NCBI GenBank assembly: GCA_012976225.1
Contig: JAAVVG010000046.1
Location: 1-64,000, forward strand
Source: Golubevia sp. BC0850
Taxonomy: Eukaryota; Basidiomycota; Exobasidiomycetes; Golubeviales; Golubeviaceae
Length of the DNA stretch: 64,000 nt
Reading direction: 5' to 3'
The notes beneath the pieces are model-generated. The model saw only the letters and a list, made by a program, of their open reading frames with translations, was not told the origin of the DNA and ran no database searches. Numbering within the stretch: position 1 is the first letter of the stretch; the number at the start of each line of letters is the position of its first letter. Shown piece after piece: positions 9,897 to 20,680 of this stretch. The translations under genes and the position numbers were made by a program.

Positions 9897-12800
9897 TTAA
9901 GACTCCCTCTTCTCATCTTGAACTGCGACGATCCCTTTAGTTAATCGAGAAAACGCACCACCACCCATGATCCTAGGTCTAGAATTAGACGGAACTCTTT
10001 CTCTCCTCGAATCCGAAGAATGTGGATTGAATTGGTCCTTTGAGAAAGTAGACTGAGTTGAAGGCGGAAAGTTGAGAAGTTCGATTCCAGCTCTTCCGCC
10101 TCTCTGAGGGTAGTTAGATTTGGTCGATGAGAAATGATTCGAATTAGTATTGGAATTGTCCGAAGGGTTTGAGTGATTCGACCAAGGAGCTGAAGGAGGC
10201 TGATGTCTAAAAGCTCTGGGACCCGAAGGAATCGAAACGTCGTTCATGGCTGTTTGACGTAGATGGTGGTTCGAAGTTGAAGTTGAATCTAAGGTTGCAT
10301 TAGAGGCAGAAGCACGACCTGCGATTCTCATTCCCATTGGAGCTGAAGGCGGGGCAGCAGAGTTTGGAGTGCTCTCTTGACTCAGTAGTGAATCGCTGCC
10401 TTCTCCACTTCTATCCTTCTTGCCTCTTCCTTTTCCAGCTCGTTTTTGTCCCCTTTTACCACCAGAATTCCTAGCTCCACTCTCTCCTTCGTTTCCAATA
10501 GGATTTCCTGAATCGATTCTATCAGCTCTAAATTCTCCTTCTCCACCTCTGGTACCTCCCAACATTCCATCTAGATTTGAAGCTCCATTTCTACCATTGG
10601 AATCTTGTCTACCATTCGGAGCTCCATCGCCATTTGAATGAGAGCTCAAACTTAAACCAGAAGGTAGACCATTCGTTTTGGATGGAGAAGTTGGAATCGC
10701 AGGGACTGAAATTCCCCAATCCTCCAGATCGGGAAGCGTGTCATCTTCATCATCATCATCTGCCCAATTCAAAGCAGACGATGAAGATGAGGAAGAAATC
10801 GAGGAAATAGAGTTGGAAGTTGGAATAGTTGCCGAAGATGTCGAATCTAGAGGAGAAGTCTGGAGGGGGTTTACTGAAGTGAGTGGAGCTGTTGAATGAT
10901 CATCTGAAGGAATTTGAGACACTTGAGATTCCGTAGCTTGGGTTTTGCTTGAACTCCCTTCCGCCGAAGTACTAGACCTTCCGACCTTTGAACTTCTCCT
11001 TTCTAAGCTCTCAGCCTCACTCTTCTTTTCAGGAATTTTCTCTGATTTCTTGCTGTAAGAATCTTTCGTTACATCGCTCTTGACAGTCTCAGCAATTGAA
11101 AGTTCCGAAGCTTGAGACATTTTCCTTTCCATTTGAGTGGCAGTTAGAGAGTCTGAATTTGAGGTGTTAAGCGTCTCTTTCTCAAGAAGTTCTTTTTCTT
11201 TCCTCTTCTCCTTTCTCTCTTTTTCTTTCTCTTTCTTCTTCTCTTTGAAAGATTTCTTCTTGGAATCTTCTGTCTCTTCTGGCTTCGAGAGCTTGTCAGT
11301 GCTTGAAGTAGTTGGATCTGGAGCGACTGTAGTTGTATTTGAAGCCGCAGAGGTATTTGTCGTTTGAATCGGCGTTGAAGATTTGGTATGGGAGTTGATA
11401 GTTGAAGTAGGAATTGCACTGGCCTCTCCAGACACCTTGACACTTCCACCAGGCGCCTTCCCATTCTTCTTCTCTCCACCAACAATCGGCTCAGAATGCG
11501 CCCAACGAGAAGAACCAGATCCAGTAGTAGCATCAGAGGATGGCGTCTCATTCCTGGCATCTTTGACCTTTTCAACCTTCTTTCCAGCAGTCTTTCCATT
11601 CACCTTCTCCTCTTTCTTAGAATCGACCTCTTCTCTCGAATCGTATTTCTGAAGATTTGCAGCTCTATTCGATTGAGTAGATCCAACGGGAGGCGATTTC
11701 AAAGAGTCGAATTCTTCCTTGAAAGTACTACCTCTAGCTCCAATTCCATTCCCGGTTGAAGAGGAAGAAGAAATCGAGCTCTTCCTAATCCCTTGAGCCT
11801 TTTCCTTTTCTTGAGCTTTGGAGGCAGATTTCGTTTTCTTTGATTTCGGAGGAGATGATTGAGATCTAGGACCAGTTGGAATCCTGGGATCGATGATGGT
11901 ATTTGAAGTAGAAGTGGAATTGAAAGTCGAGGTATAGGTTGAGGGAGCTTCAGGACTGGTAGTGGAATCGGTAGGGGACGTAGCCAAATTCTTGGTATTA
12001 CTTTGACTAGCGACATTGGATGTCATAGAATCAGTTTGACAACCTTCTTCTTTCGTCTGACCTTTGAGTTTCTTCTGTCCCTTTTCCATTTCATTCTTCA
12101 TCTCTTGATCATCAACTTTCTCTCCCAATCTGAAAGCTAAAGAAGGAATCGGTTTCTCTCCATTGTCTAAATCAACTTGATTGGCTTTCGTCTTAAAAGG
12201 AGATTTAGGTTGAGAAGGTCTATTTGAAGGACTAGTGGAAGTTTCAATCTTAGAAGTTGAAGGAGAAGGTGTAGTTCCACTAGGTCTACTAGAATACATT
12301 CTGACTCTCTGTAGAAGAGCGTCAATTGAAGAAGTTCCAGAATTTGAAGTTGAAGGTTTCGAAGGAGTAGAAGGTTTAGAAGTAGTAGAGGAAGATTTAG
12401 TAGTGGCCGTCGTACTCGGTTTCTCATCTTGAGGTTGAAACCCATTCGAATCTAAAGGAGTTGAAGCATATTTACTAACAGAAGCTCCAGTATTCTTAGC
12501 ATCAGACCTCGAATCAATTGGTTTCTTAGCTTTCTCAATTAACCAACTTCCTGGTTGAACTCTTGGAGCTTCACCAATTCTAACTTCTTCATCTTTCCCT
12601 TTTTCTTCTCCTTTCCCGATTGGATTTGAAGTTCCATCTCCACTTTCATCTTTCTTGAACTCTGAGCCTGATGACAGATCTCCTTTAGCCCTCTTTCTTA
12701 AACTCTCAATGCTTGGAGGAGGACAAACAGCTAGAGGATTCCTTCTAGCTAATTCTTCCCAGGAGAACCACTTTCCAGTAGGTTGATAATTGTTTCCTTT

Positions 12801-13257
12801 ACCCTTTAAGCGTTTGATAGTTGGGAATTCAATTCTTGGAGGTGGAGTTGAGGAGATTCTGGCTCCGGCGGAATGTAATCTGGTAGAGGCAGTTTCTGTG
12901 AAGGAGATGAATCAAAAGGTCAGCTGAACACCCGAGATGGAATTCCAAAATCAGATATGTAGCTATAGCTGGAATGAAAACCAGAAGCTAGAGGTTGAAT
13001 GAGAGATCAAAGGATCAAATTTTGGGGGGGGGGGAAACTGCATCCATCCAGACCTCTCATTCTTTGCTCGTTTCTACACCCATCTCTGCATATTCCAAAC
13101 TAACTTTCAGCTCTGCTGATTGTAACTCACCTTCTTTATTGAGAGGAGTTGTTTGTTCGTCCCACACATGTTGCAGCATTGCTTTTGAACCCAAGGATTC
13201 ATTGAACTCCACGTACTCATCCGGACCAACAACGAAGAGAGTTGTCAAATGAGACAT
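9897..13257 (-). CDS. Large, mostly disordered conserved protein of unknown function
   Basis: Exons 13131-13257 and 9897-12895 (intron 12896-13130, GTGAGT donor) join to about 1041 aa. The ATG at 13257 starts a short ordered N-terminus (SHLTTLFVVGPDEYVEF, then LQHVWDEQTTPLNKE). A second ordered patch follows the intron: IEFPTIKRLKGKG, TGKWFSWEELARRNPLAVCP and VQPGSWLIEKAKK. The rest is Ser/Thr/Pro-rich with Lys/Glu runs (KEKEKERKEKRKEKE), an acidic LNWADDDDEDDTLPDLEDWG patch near residue 700, Gly/Arg-rich stretches, and the ending RIMGGGAFSRLTKGIV. The Arg/Gly content and the WADDDDE patch recall RNA-associated regulators, but I name no family. It is divergent from the PP4 gene across a 589-bp gap. 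Confidence 0.72.
13024..13034 (+). repeat. Poly-G tract of 11 bases
   Basis: Eleven consecutive G on the plus strand (C on the coding strand), inside the intron at 12896-13130 of the preceding gene. Likely a slippage-prone site; length could also be an assembly artefact. Confidence 0.8.
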
Positions 13258-13846
13258 TTCCAACAACTCGAGTTGCGACTGAATCCAATCAGAAGATCAG
13301 GATGGTGATAATGATTGGGGGAGTGGAGTGGAGTGGAGAAAGAGAGGAGTGCGAGGAAGAGGCGAGGTTACCAGGAGAAGGAGAAGAAGAGAGAGCCAGC
13401 TCCGATTTCAATTGAGGATTGGATTGTAGGTTGAGGTTGATGAGAAGAATAGGTTTCACTAATAACAGGATGCGCTAGTGCAAAATAAAGTAGAAGCAAC
13501 CTCAGATTTCACGGTTTAAGGCAGGCAGGGCTGTTTTCGCGTATTGGCTTGCTCCTTCTCTTCCTTTCCTTTCTCTTCTTCCCATCCATATAAAGTAGAT
13601 TCCAATTTGATTCCTTTTTGATTCAATCCTGCCTTACAGTAACTCAATCTACTGACACTTTTAGTTCAACTCAATTCCATCCAACTCACATCAAGTCAGC
13701 AAAGCGCAGCTCTTGCCTTTTCAATCCCGTCCTTTCTTTCCACTTTCAAGTGGCGTTCCTAAATACTTTCCCCGTTCCACTCTTCAAGCTAATTCAACTT
13801 TCAATTCATTCGATCTAATTGTTACCTCTGACATTCTCAATCCTTC
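13258..13846. promoter_or_regulatory. Divergent promoter region, disordered protein gene / PP4 gene
   Basis: The gap holds no frame with support. An ATATAAAG box lies near 13588, about 250 bp upstream of the PP4 ATG. The last 200 bases are rich in TTC and CAA, as in fungal 5' UTRs. Confidence 0.5.
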
Positions 13847-15575
13847 ATGTCCGATCTAGACCAGTGAGTCTTCCTCTCTCAACTTTCTCGATAATCTTCC
13901 ACCCTATTCTCATTAATCCTCAATCTTCCTCTCCTTTTCTCAGACAAATCGCTCTTCTCTTAAGATGTGAACCGCTTCCAGAAGCCTCAGTTCAATCCTT
14001 ATGTCTGAAAGCTAGAGAAATTTTGGTGGAGGAAGCGAATGTTCAACATGTAGATGCTCCAGTCACTGTTTGTGGAGATATTCATGGTCAATTCTTTGAT
14101 CTGGTGGAACTTTTCAAACATGGAGGAGAATGTCCTGCTACTAATTATCTGTTCATGGGTGAGTTACAAGAGATGGAATTGGAGGTGGCGACAGTTCCTT
14201 AGGATGATGCTGTAAGATGATGAGAACACTTGGAGGGAGAGGCTTGAAAGATATTGTCACAGACAGGACTTGATAAATGCCTCAGACATCATCTTCTTGG
14301 GAAGATTTCGTTGAAGTGGGCGGCGAGAAAGAATTGTAGCATACATTCGATGTAGCTGTCATAAGGTCTCCAACCTTCTCAGGTCCTCTCTGTACCCGGC
14401 CTCCTTCCTCTCAATCACCCTGGAATCACTATCATAAATGAATTCAATCTCTGACTTCTTTCCCTCTACTCCACACTTTCCTTCCCTTATCTTCCCAGGC
14501 GACTTCGTAGACCGAGGTTTCTACTCAGTTGAAACTTTCCTCTTACTTCTAGCCTTAAAAGTTCGCTATCCAGATCGAATGACCTTGATCAGAGGAAATC
14601 ATGAATCACGCCAGATCACTCAAGTTTATGGTTTCTATGATGAATGCTCTAGGAAATATGGAAGTGCAAATGTTTGGAGATATTGTTGTGAGGTTTTCGA
14701 TTATCTGGCTTTAGGAGCTGTGATTGATGGAAAGGTTTTCTGTGTTCATGGTGGTTTGAGTCCTAATGTTGCTAGTATTGATCAGGTGAGTTTGGTTACC
14801 GGAGGAGAAAGAGAGGGACGTGTAGGATGAGTACTGACTTGACTTTTTTTGATCCTTCACTTCGCTTCATCTTCTTCTTCTTCTTCGGAACTTTCAGATT
14901 CGCTCTATAGATCGTAAACAAGAAGTACCTCATGATGGAGCAATGTGTGATCTCTTGTGGAGTGATCCCGATGGTGAGCTTCTCTTCTCTTCTCCTATCC
15001 TTTCGTCTCTCTCCATTTCTCTCCTCTCTCTAATTCCTCTAAATTACCTTCGACCTTTATTTCATTTCTGATTCTCAGATATCCAAGGTTGGGGAATGTC
15101 TCCAAGAGGAGCAGGTTATCTCTTCGGTTCCGACGTAGTTTCCACTTTCTGCCATCAAAATGACGTTGATCTTGTAGCAAGAGCTCATCAATTGGTATTA
15201 GAGGGTTATAAACTGATGTTCGACTCTCAGATCGTGACAGTTTGGAGCGCTCCAAATTATTGTTATAGATGTGGGAATGTGGCTAGTATTTTGCAGTTAG
15301 ATGACGCTTTGAATCAGAAGTTTGAAAGTTTTGAGGCGGCGGCTCAAGAGTGAGTAACAGATGCTGGTCGAAGGAGTCACAGTAGCTGGCGGAAGCTTTT
15401 AAAGAAGAAAGATTGGTAGACGAGATGAGATGAGAAAGAGAGGTACCTTACCATTGACCATTTACTGACTTTCTCCATTTCCTTCCTCCTTAATTTCTTC
15501 CGCTGATCCTTTTTCATCTCGGACAGAGCTCATGGAGTTCCAGCTAAAAGGCCTGCTCCGGATTACTTCCTCTAG
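13847..15575 (+). CDS. PPH3: Serine/threonine protein phosphatase 4 catalytic subunit
   Basis: Metallophosphatase of the PPP family, dephosphorylating targets such as gamma-H2A and checkpoint proteins in the nucleus. Exons 13847-13863, 13944-14158, 14499-14785, 14898-14973, 15079-15349 and 15527-15575 join to 304 aa, against 307 in human PP4c. Exon 1 encodes only MSDLD plus part of the next codon. All PPP metal-site motifs are present: GDIHG, GDFVDRG, GNHES, and the later HGG and AHQ histidines. [11 protein letters not shown] is the catalytic-site loop. The end, PAPDYFL, has the carboxy-terminal Leu that PP2A-like enzymes methylate. PP4 is preferred over PP2A or SIT4 because of [22 protein letters not shown] and the DYFL end. 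Confidence 0.95.
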
Positions 15576-16277
15576 TCGATGGAGAGACTTTTCCGTTTAG
15601 AACTCGTTCCCTCAAATCGATTGTCTTCTCAGCCTTTCACGAACTTCTTCAAAACTTTTCGGTATCAACATTTCTTCTCTTCTGTATTGTTAGAACATAG
15701 AACTTAATCAGCTCTGCTCTTTACCCCCTTAGTCACCCTACTTTGTTTCATTCGCCTTGCACAAATAAAGTTGCCTTCCCTTTCTCCATCCTGTTGCTCC
15801 GATCCTCTTTTCCTCCAAATTCCATTGTAATAGTATCGCTTTCTAAGACTTTAGCATCCATCAGGCTGTCTTGACATATCTGTTCTTCTCGAGAGCTGCC
15901 ACGGGACAGAACTATTAAGCAATATCAAAAACGATGAAAGAAACCCTTCGTACCTCACCATCTCCACGTGAACTTTGATGAGTGACGTACTGGGGTAACG
16001 GAAATTGGAAAAAATAGCGCAAAACGTCTCGATGCTGGATCCAGCTCGCAGAAAGTTGCATGATCAAAGAAGCTAGGCGAAGTCTTTGAGTTCCAGCTCA
16101 TTTACGTACTGGTACATATAGTACAAGAGAAAACAAGTTGGTCCAATCTTGAGTCTTGGAAGCTTTGTGGGAGTTGAGAAGATGAATCGAGAGAGATTGC
16201 GTCTTCATGAGTAGATCTTGACCACTTGTCTGGAGCACCTTCAGACCCGCGACCTCTTGAAATTGAAACCAGACCTA
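15576..16277. other. Convergent 3' gap, PP4 gene / DUF3632 gene
   Basis: About 700 bp with no open frame of note. It presumably holds the 3' UTRs of both converging genes. Confidence 0.5.
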
Positions 16278-17414
16278 TCAGACTTCTGATTGAAAGTTGG
16301 TTTCGATATTCTCCATTTTCTCAATCAAGGATCTAGAAAGCCTCTTAATGTCTTCGTCACTCCCTTCGAAATCTCCAAGAACCCTCAATCTCTCCTTCCA
16401 AAACTTCCACCTGTTCCCTCTTAAATCATTCTCCTTAAAATATTCCTTCCAAAGAGCGCCTTCTCCTTGCTTAGCAATTCCAACTTGATCTTCCAATCCA
16501 CTGGATCTATAGATTTCGACTCCAGCCTTTGAGATCCAAATCTCACTAGTCTCTAACCAACCCACTTGCTCTTCTTCCCGGAAAGGATTCTGAGATATGG
16601 TCTTATTTTCAAAGTCTGAGCATTCTCCTTCCAGGGTTTGCATCAAGACGATCACTCCCCAACGACTCCATCTGCGTATGACTCCTGCTGAAGCCTCAGA
16701 GAGAGGTCTAAAGGAATTGAGACCAACTAAAGTAGCCTGAGAGAAGTTGATTCTTTTCCAATCTTGATCTTCAGTTCCACCAGGTTCGACACCTAGCAGG
16801 AAAGAGAGGGAAAAGTGGAAAGGGAGGTAGAAAAGAGTGAGGTTCGACTCGGGTTTCAGTAGAAATTCACTCTGTTTCCCCTCTGAGGACAAAGAAATCA
16901 GACCAAAGAGATTCCTCCGTTTTGTCTCTCAGTACTGACGTACTTAAAATAGCCGCGAGTGTGCCAGCGACTCGACTCCAAACTCATTATGCCATGTCTC
17001 CTCGAAGGTAATCCACAACTCTGGTAAATCTTGCCATTTGTAGATTTGATCTCGTTCTAAGAGGTCCTCTCTTTCAACTTTAGGGAGTCGAATGATGAGT
17101 TCTGCTATCCTTGAATGTACGAGTTCGTTTCCGATTGGGGCTTGCAATGCAGATTCTACCAGAAAACTATCGAGCTCGGAAAAGAACGCCCAGTAACGTT
17201 GATCCTTGAAAGTTGCCTTTTCTTCATCCTGTGTCTCAAGATGAGTGGAAAGTAGAGAGTCGGTTTCTTGGGCCGCTGATTTGGACTCATCTTGAGGTGA
17301 AGAGAGTACTTTCTTGATCACCTTGGCCAATGCTTCAGAAACCGGTATAGGGTCAGATTCTGATAGTATAGTGATCCACGCATCCTCATCAGCGATAGAA
17401 TTGTAGCTGTCCAT
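16278..17414 (-). CDS. DUF3632-family protein with a stop codon at an exon edge
   Basis: The ATG at 17414 begins MDSYNSIADEDAW. Exon 1 carries YWAFFSELDSFLVESAL and IYKWQDLPELWITFEETWHN. Exon 2 (16278-16736) carries WGVIVLMQTLEGE, EIWISKAGVEIYRSS, ALWKEYFKENDLRGNRWKFW and ends LIEKMENIETNFQSEV. These match the fungal DUF3632 layout: W..LP..., an N-rich middle, a Trp/Leu-Glu block, an alpha-helical W.....GE.LY motif and a terminal RW.FW helix. The only in-phase join I find uses GTACGT at 16943 and TCTCAG at 16737, but the last codon of exon 1 is then TAA (16944-16946). So either a nonsense mutation truncates the protein at 156 aa or the splice differs. Function of the family is unknown. Confidence 0.6.
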
Positions 17415-17606
17415 GGTTTGTGAGGAGAGTGCTTGAGAGTTGAGACGTTGGGAGCTGTTGCGCTTAAAATTTGATCCGCCCCGCGGATCAAACGGGCCAG
17501 CAGCAAAGATTCCACTACAAAAGGCAACCTTTCTTCTTCTTGAACTTGTTCCTATCCCCAAAACCTAACCTTACTATTCATCTATCTAACTCAATCTATC
17601 AAGATC
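17415..17606. promoter_or_regulatory. Compact divergent promoter, DUF3632 gene / SCOT gene
   Basis: Only 192 bp separate the two start codons. A GCGGATC-type palindromic stretch (CCGCCCCGCGGATC) lies at about 17474-17490, and a CT/CAA-rich leader precedes the SCOT ATG. Confidence 0.5.
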
Positions 17607-20133
17607 ATGTCACTCATAACTCGAACTCTCCTACCACGTTCAACTCTTCCAACTTTAATCTCCCCAACCAGTTCTCGATTCTTCTCCTCAACTTCATCAA
17701 CTCAAAGGATTTCCAAAATCTTCAGCGCAGAAGATGCAGTCAAAGATATCAAATCAGGTTCAATCGTTCTATCCTCAGGTTTCGGTTTATGTGGAACTCC
17801 AGATACTTTGATTGACGCCATCTCAAAGAATCAGGGAATCAAAGATTTGACTTGCGTCAGTAACAACGCTGGAGTTGGAGACAGGGGTCTAGGTCAGTTC
17901 ATTGTAACATATTTTTGCATTTGACGTAGATAGGAAGTGGCAGGCAAGAGGAGAGAGGGTAGAGCGAGTCAGGAAGGTCTTTTGGGTGGAAGAAAGAACA
18001 ACACCTTTGTCCTACCCTCTCCTTTCTGTAGAAGAGTGTTCTCTCTTGGACTACTATTTGTAGCGAGTCAGCTAACGACCAGCCTTTGTCTCACCTCCTG
18101 ACTCTCCAGGAAAACTCCTTCACACCAGACAAGTTTCAAAAGTGAGTGGGTCCTCTCCTCTCCCTTCACCCGCCTCTTCCGTTCCTTCATCGAACCTAAC
18201 AAAACCTTCTCTCCCCTTCTCCAGATGATTTCCTCCTTCATCGGAGGCAACAAAACCTTCGAATCTCAATATCTATCAGGAAAGGTTTCCTTACAACTAA
18301 CACCTCAAGGAACCCTAGTTGAACGTTGTAGAGCTGGGGCTTTTGGAATTCCAGCTTTCTACACTCCAACTGGTGCAGGAACAGCTATTGAAACCGGATC
18401 GTTAGCAACTAGATATCATCCAAAGGAAGAAGGTAGCAAAGAAGAGGCCAAAATCATGGAAATGGCTAAACCCAGAGAAACTAGAGAGTTCAATGGCAGG
18501 AAATATATTTTGGAAGAGGCGATTTATGCTGATGTTGCTATTGTTCATGCTTGGAAAGCTGATGAGATGGGAAACTGTGTTTTTAGGTGAGTTGAGCTAT
18601 AAGGCAAGGGAAGCGATGGGCGAAGATCCGAGACTTTGATCTAATTTGAGCTTGGAGAAGAAGTTGCTGATCTTTCACCCTTTGCATTCATTTTGGGCTA
18701 GATATGCTGCCGGAAACTTTGGACCTGCTTTTGCTAAGAATGCGAAGCTGACTATCATTGAGGTAAGAATGCGTTCTTAGTCCTCTCCTTCTCTGGAAGA
18801 GGATTCGAGCTGGAAACTCTCCCTCCTTCTTGACCTTTACTCTTCTACTTTGAACAAAGAGACTCAAGAAGGAAATATATGAACTTGCGAGCTTACCTTA
18901 CCTCTTTCCCAAAATTCTCAGGCCGAAGAGATCGTGCCAGTCGGATCTCTAGATCCAAACCACATTCACCTCCCGTCAATCTTCGTCAACAGAATCGTGA
19001 AAGCCACAAAACCAAAAGAGATCGAAGTGATTACAACTTCACCTTCCAAGCCTTCTTCAAGCTCATCCTCCTCTTCTGATTCAAAGTCAGCTGCCAGATC
19101 CCGCAGAGATGCAATCTGCATTCGAGCTGCCAAAGAGTTAAAGAATGGAAATTATGTAAATCTTGGAGTAGGTTTGCCTTCACTGTGAGTATTTAAAGGG
19201 CATAACAGAAATTGAAGGCTTCGAGGGCTTGAAGGTTAAGCAACTAAACTTTCGGTGGCATACATCCTGACTTCTTCTCCCCCTCTCTCCAGAGTTCCTT
19301 CTCATGTACCAGAGGGTATCGATGTGGTTCTACATTCTGAGAATGGAATTCTAGGAATGGGTCCTTTCCCAACTGAAGATCAAGTAGATGGAGATATCGT
19401 AAATGCTGGAAAGGAAACTGTAACTCTGCTCCCTGGAGCTGCGACTTTCGAAAGCTCGGAAAGCTTTGGTATGATAAGAGGAGGTCATGTCGATGTGACT
19501 ATGTTGGGAGCTCTTCAAGTTGGTGCTAATGGTGATCTAGCGAATTATATGATCCCTGGAAAGGTTGTGAAGGTGAGTTCAGGAAGAGTGGAAGCAAAGA
19601 GTTTTCAAGAGGTAACATCTTTGTTCAAAACTGGGACTAATACTTTGCATCTCCGTTCTACTTCTCTTTCTCAGGGTATGGGGGGTGCTATGGATCTAGT
19701 CTCTTCACCAGACCACACTCGGGTTGTTGTTCTAACTGACCACGTCGATAAGGTGAGTTTTGAGTTGAATTCCTCATTCCTTGAGATCTTCTTCTCTTCG
19801 GGAAACCTCTCTTCTACTCCACTCCCCCCGCTTGCCACTTCCATTTTGTTCTGACTTTGGTCTTTTTCGATTTCCTTCGTCTTCGTTCTTCCTACCTCGC
19901 TCTCTTTTCTTTCCCCTCTCTTTTCCTTTCAGAACGGACAACCAAAGATTGTTCAAAACTGTGAACTACCTTTGACCGGAGCGAGATGTGTCTCTAGGAT
20001 CATCACTGACCTTTGCGTCTTCGACGTTGATCGTAAAGCCGGAAAGTTGACTCTGGTGGAGTTGAGCGAGGGAGTCACTTTGGAAGAAGTCAAGGAGAAG
20101 ACTGGTGCTGAATTTGAGGTTGCTATGAAATAG
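17607..20133 (+). CDS. OXCT1: Succinyl-CoA:3-ketoacid CoA transferase, mitochondrial
   Basis: Transfers CoA from succinyl-CoA to acetoacetate in ketone-body use. Eight exons: 17607-17892, 18110-18141, 18225-18586, 18702-18762, 18922-19184, 19293-19572, 19675-19752 and 19933-20133, joining to 520 aa. The first ~30 residues are rich in Arg, Ser and Thr, a plausible mitochondrial presequence. Subunit-A-like half: [39 protein letters not shown] and [14 protein letters not shown] Ser-rich linker (about residues 270-290) leads to the subunit-B-like half: NLGVGLPS, then [10 protein letters not shown] with the catalytic Glu of the SENG motif, [14 protein letters not shown] and GAMDLV. The end is [20 protein letters not shown]. 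Exon 2 is only 32 nt. The whole family architecture is present. Confidence 0.95.
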
Positions 20134-20680
20134 TTTTCAGGGAGAAAATATAGGAATGAGAGGGTGAGATGGTAGATCAAGGGTTTCATTTCTGCTTCAG
20201 TCTCTTTGTTAAATTTTGACTCCGTTCCGTTTAGAAATCAGACATAGCACTCGTGGAGAAGCTGCGAAGCTGTGGTCGACAAGGAGATTCTTTGAAACAA
20301 GGTAGAATCGAATCGAATCGAAAATATAGAAAGGAGAGATAAAACCATTCACACTCGGAGGTTGCGGTGAAAGTTGAGAGTTGAGAGAAAAGAAAGACCA
20401 AGATTGCAATGCGATGCGATAAATGTTTTGGTTAATACAGGAATGATTGAGAGAAACGAGGTATCACTTTGAATGAAGAAATCAGAGAAAACAGAATCTA
20501 AAAGGCCACGACGAGAATCAGGTTACTGAGATAGGAAAAGAGAGAGAGAGAGAGGGACCTGAGGAGAATAGAAAAGAACACAGAACTGGTAAAAAGTCAT
20601 GAACAGAGTAAATGTTGAATGTTGATTATCAAGTAGATCCAAAACTTGAGGTCTTTCTTTAGTTCTCCTTTTCAGTCTGG
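20134..20680. other. Gap between SCOT and the next minus-strand gene
   Basis: No gene is supported. It contains a short (GA)n tract near 20541-20554. On the minus strand, frames near 20659 continue past the proposed stop of the next gene, so its true end may lie in this gap. Confidence 0.4.

Noticed and set aside
12167-12299. Start of the large minus-strand protein at 12299
   Set aside because: The same frame is open far upstream through a coding-like segment and a clean splice to an ATG at 13257, so 12299 is an internal Met.
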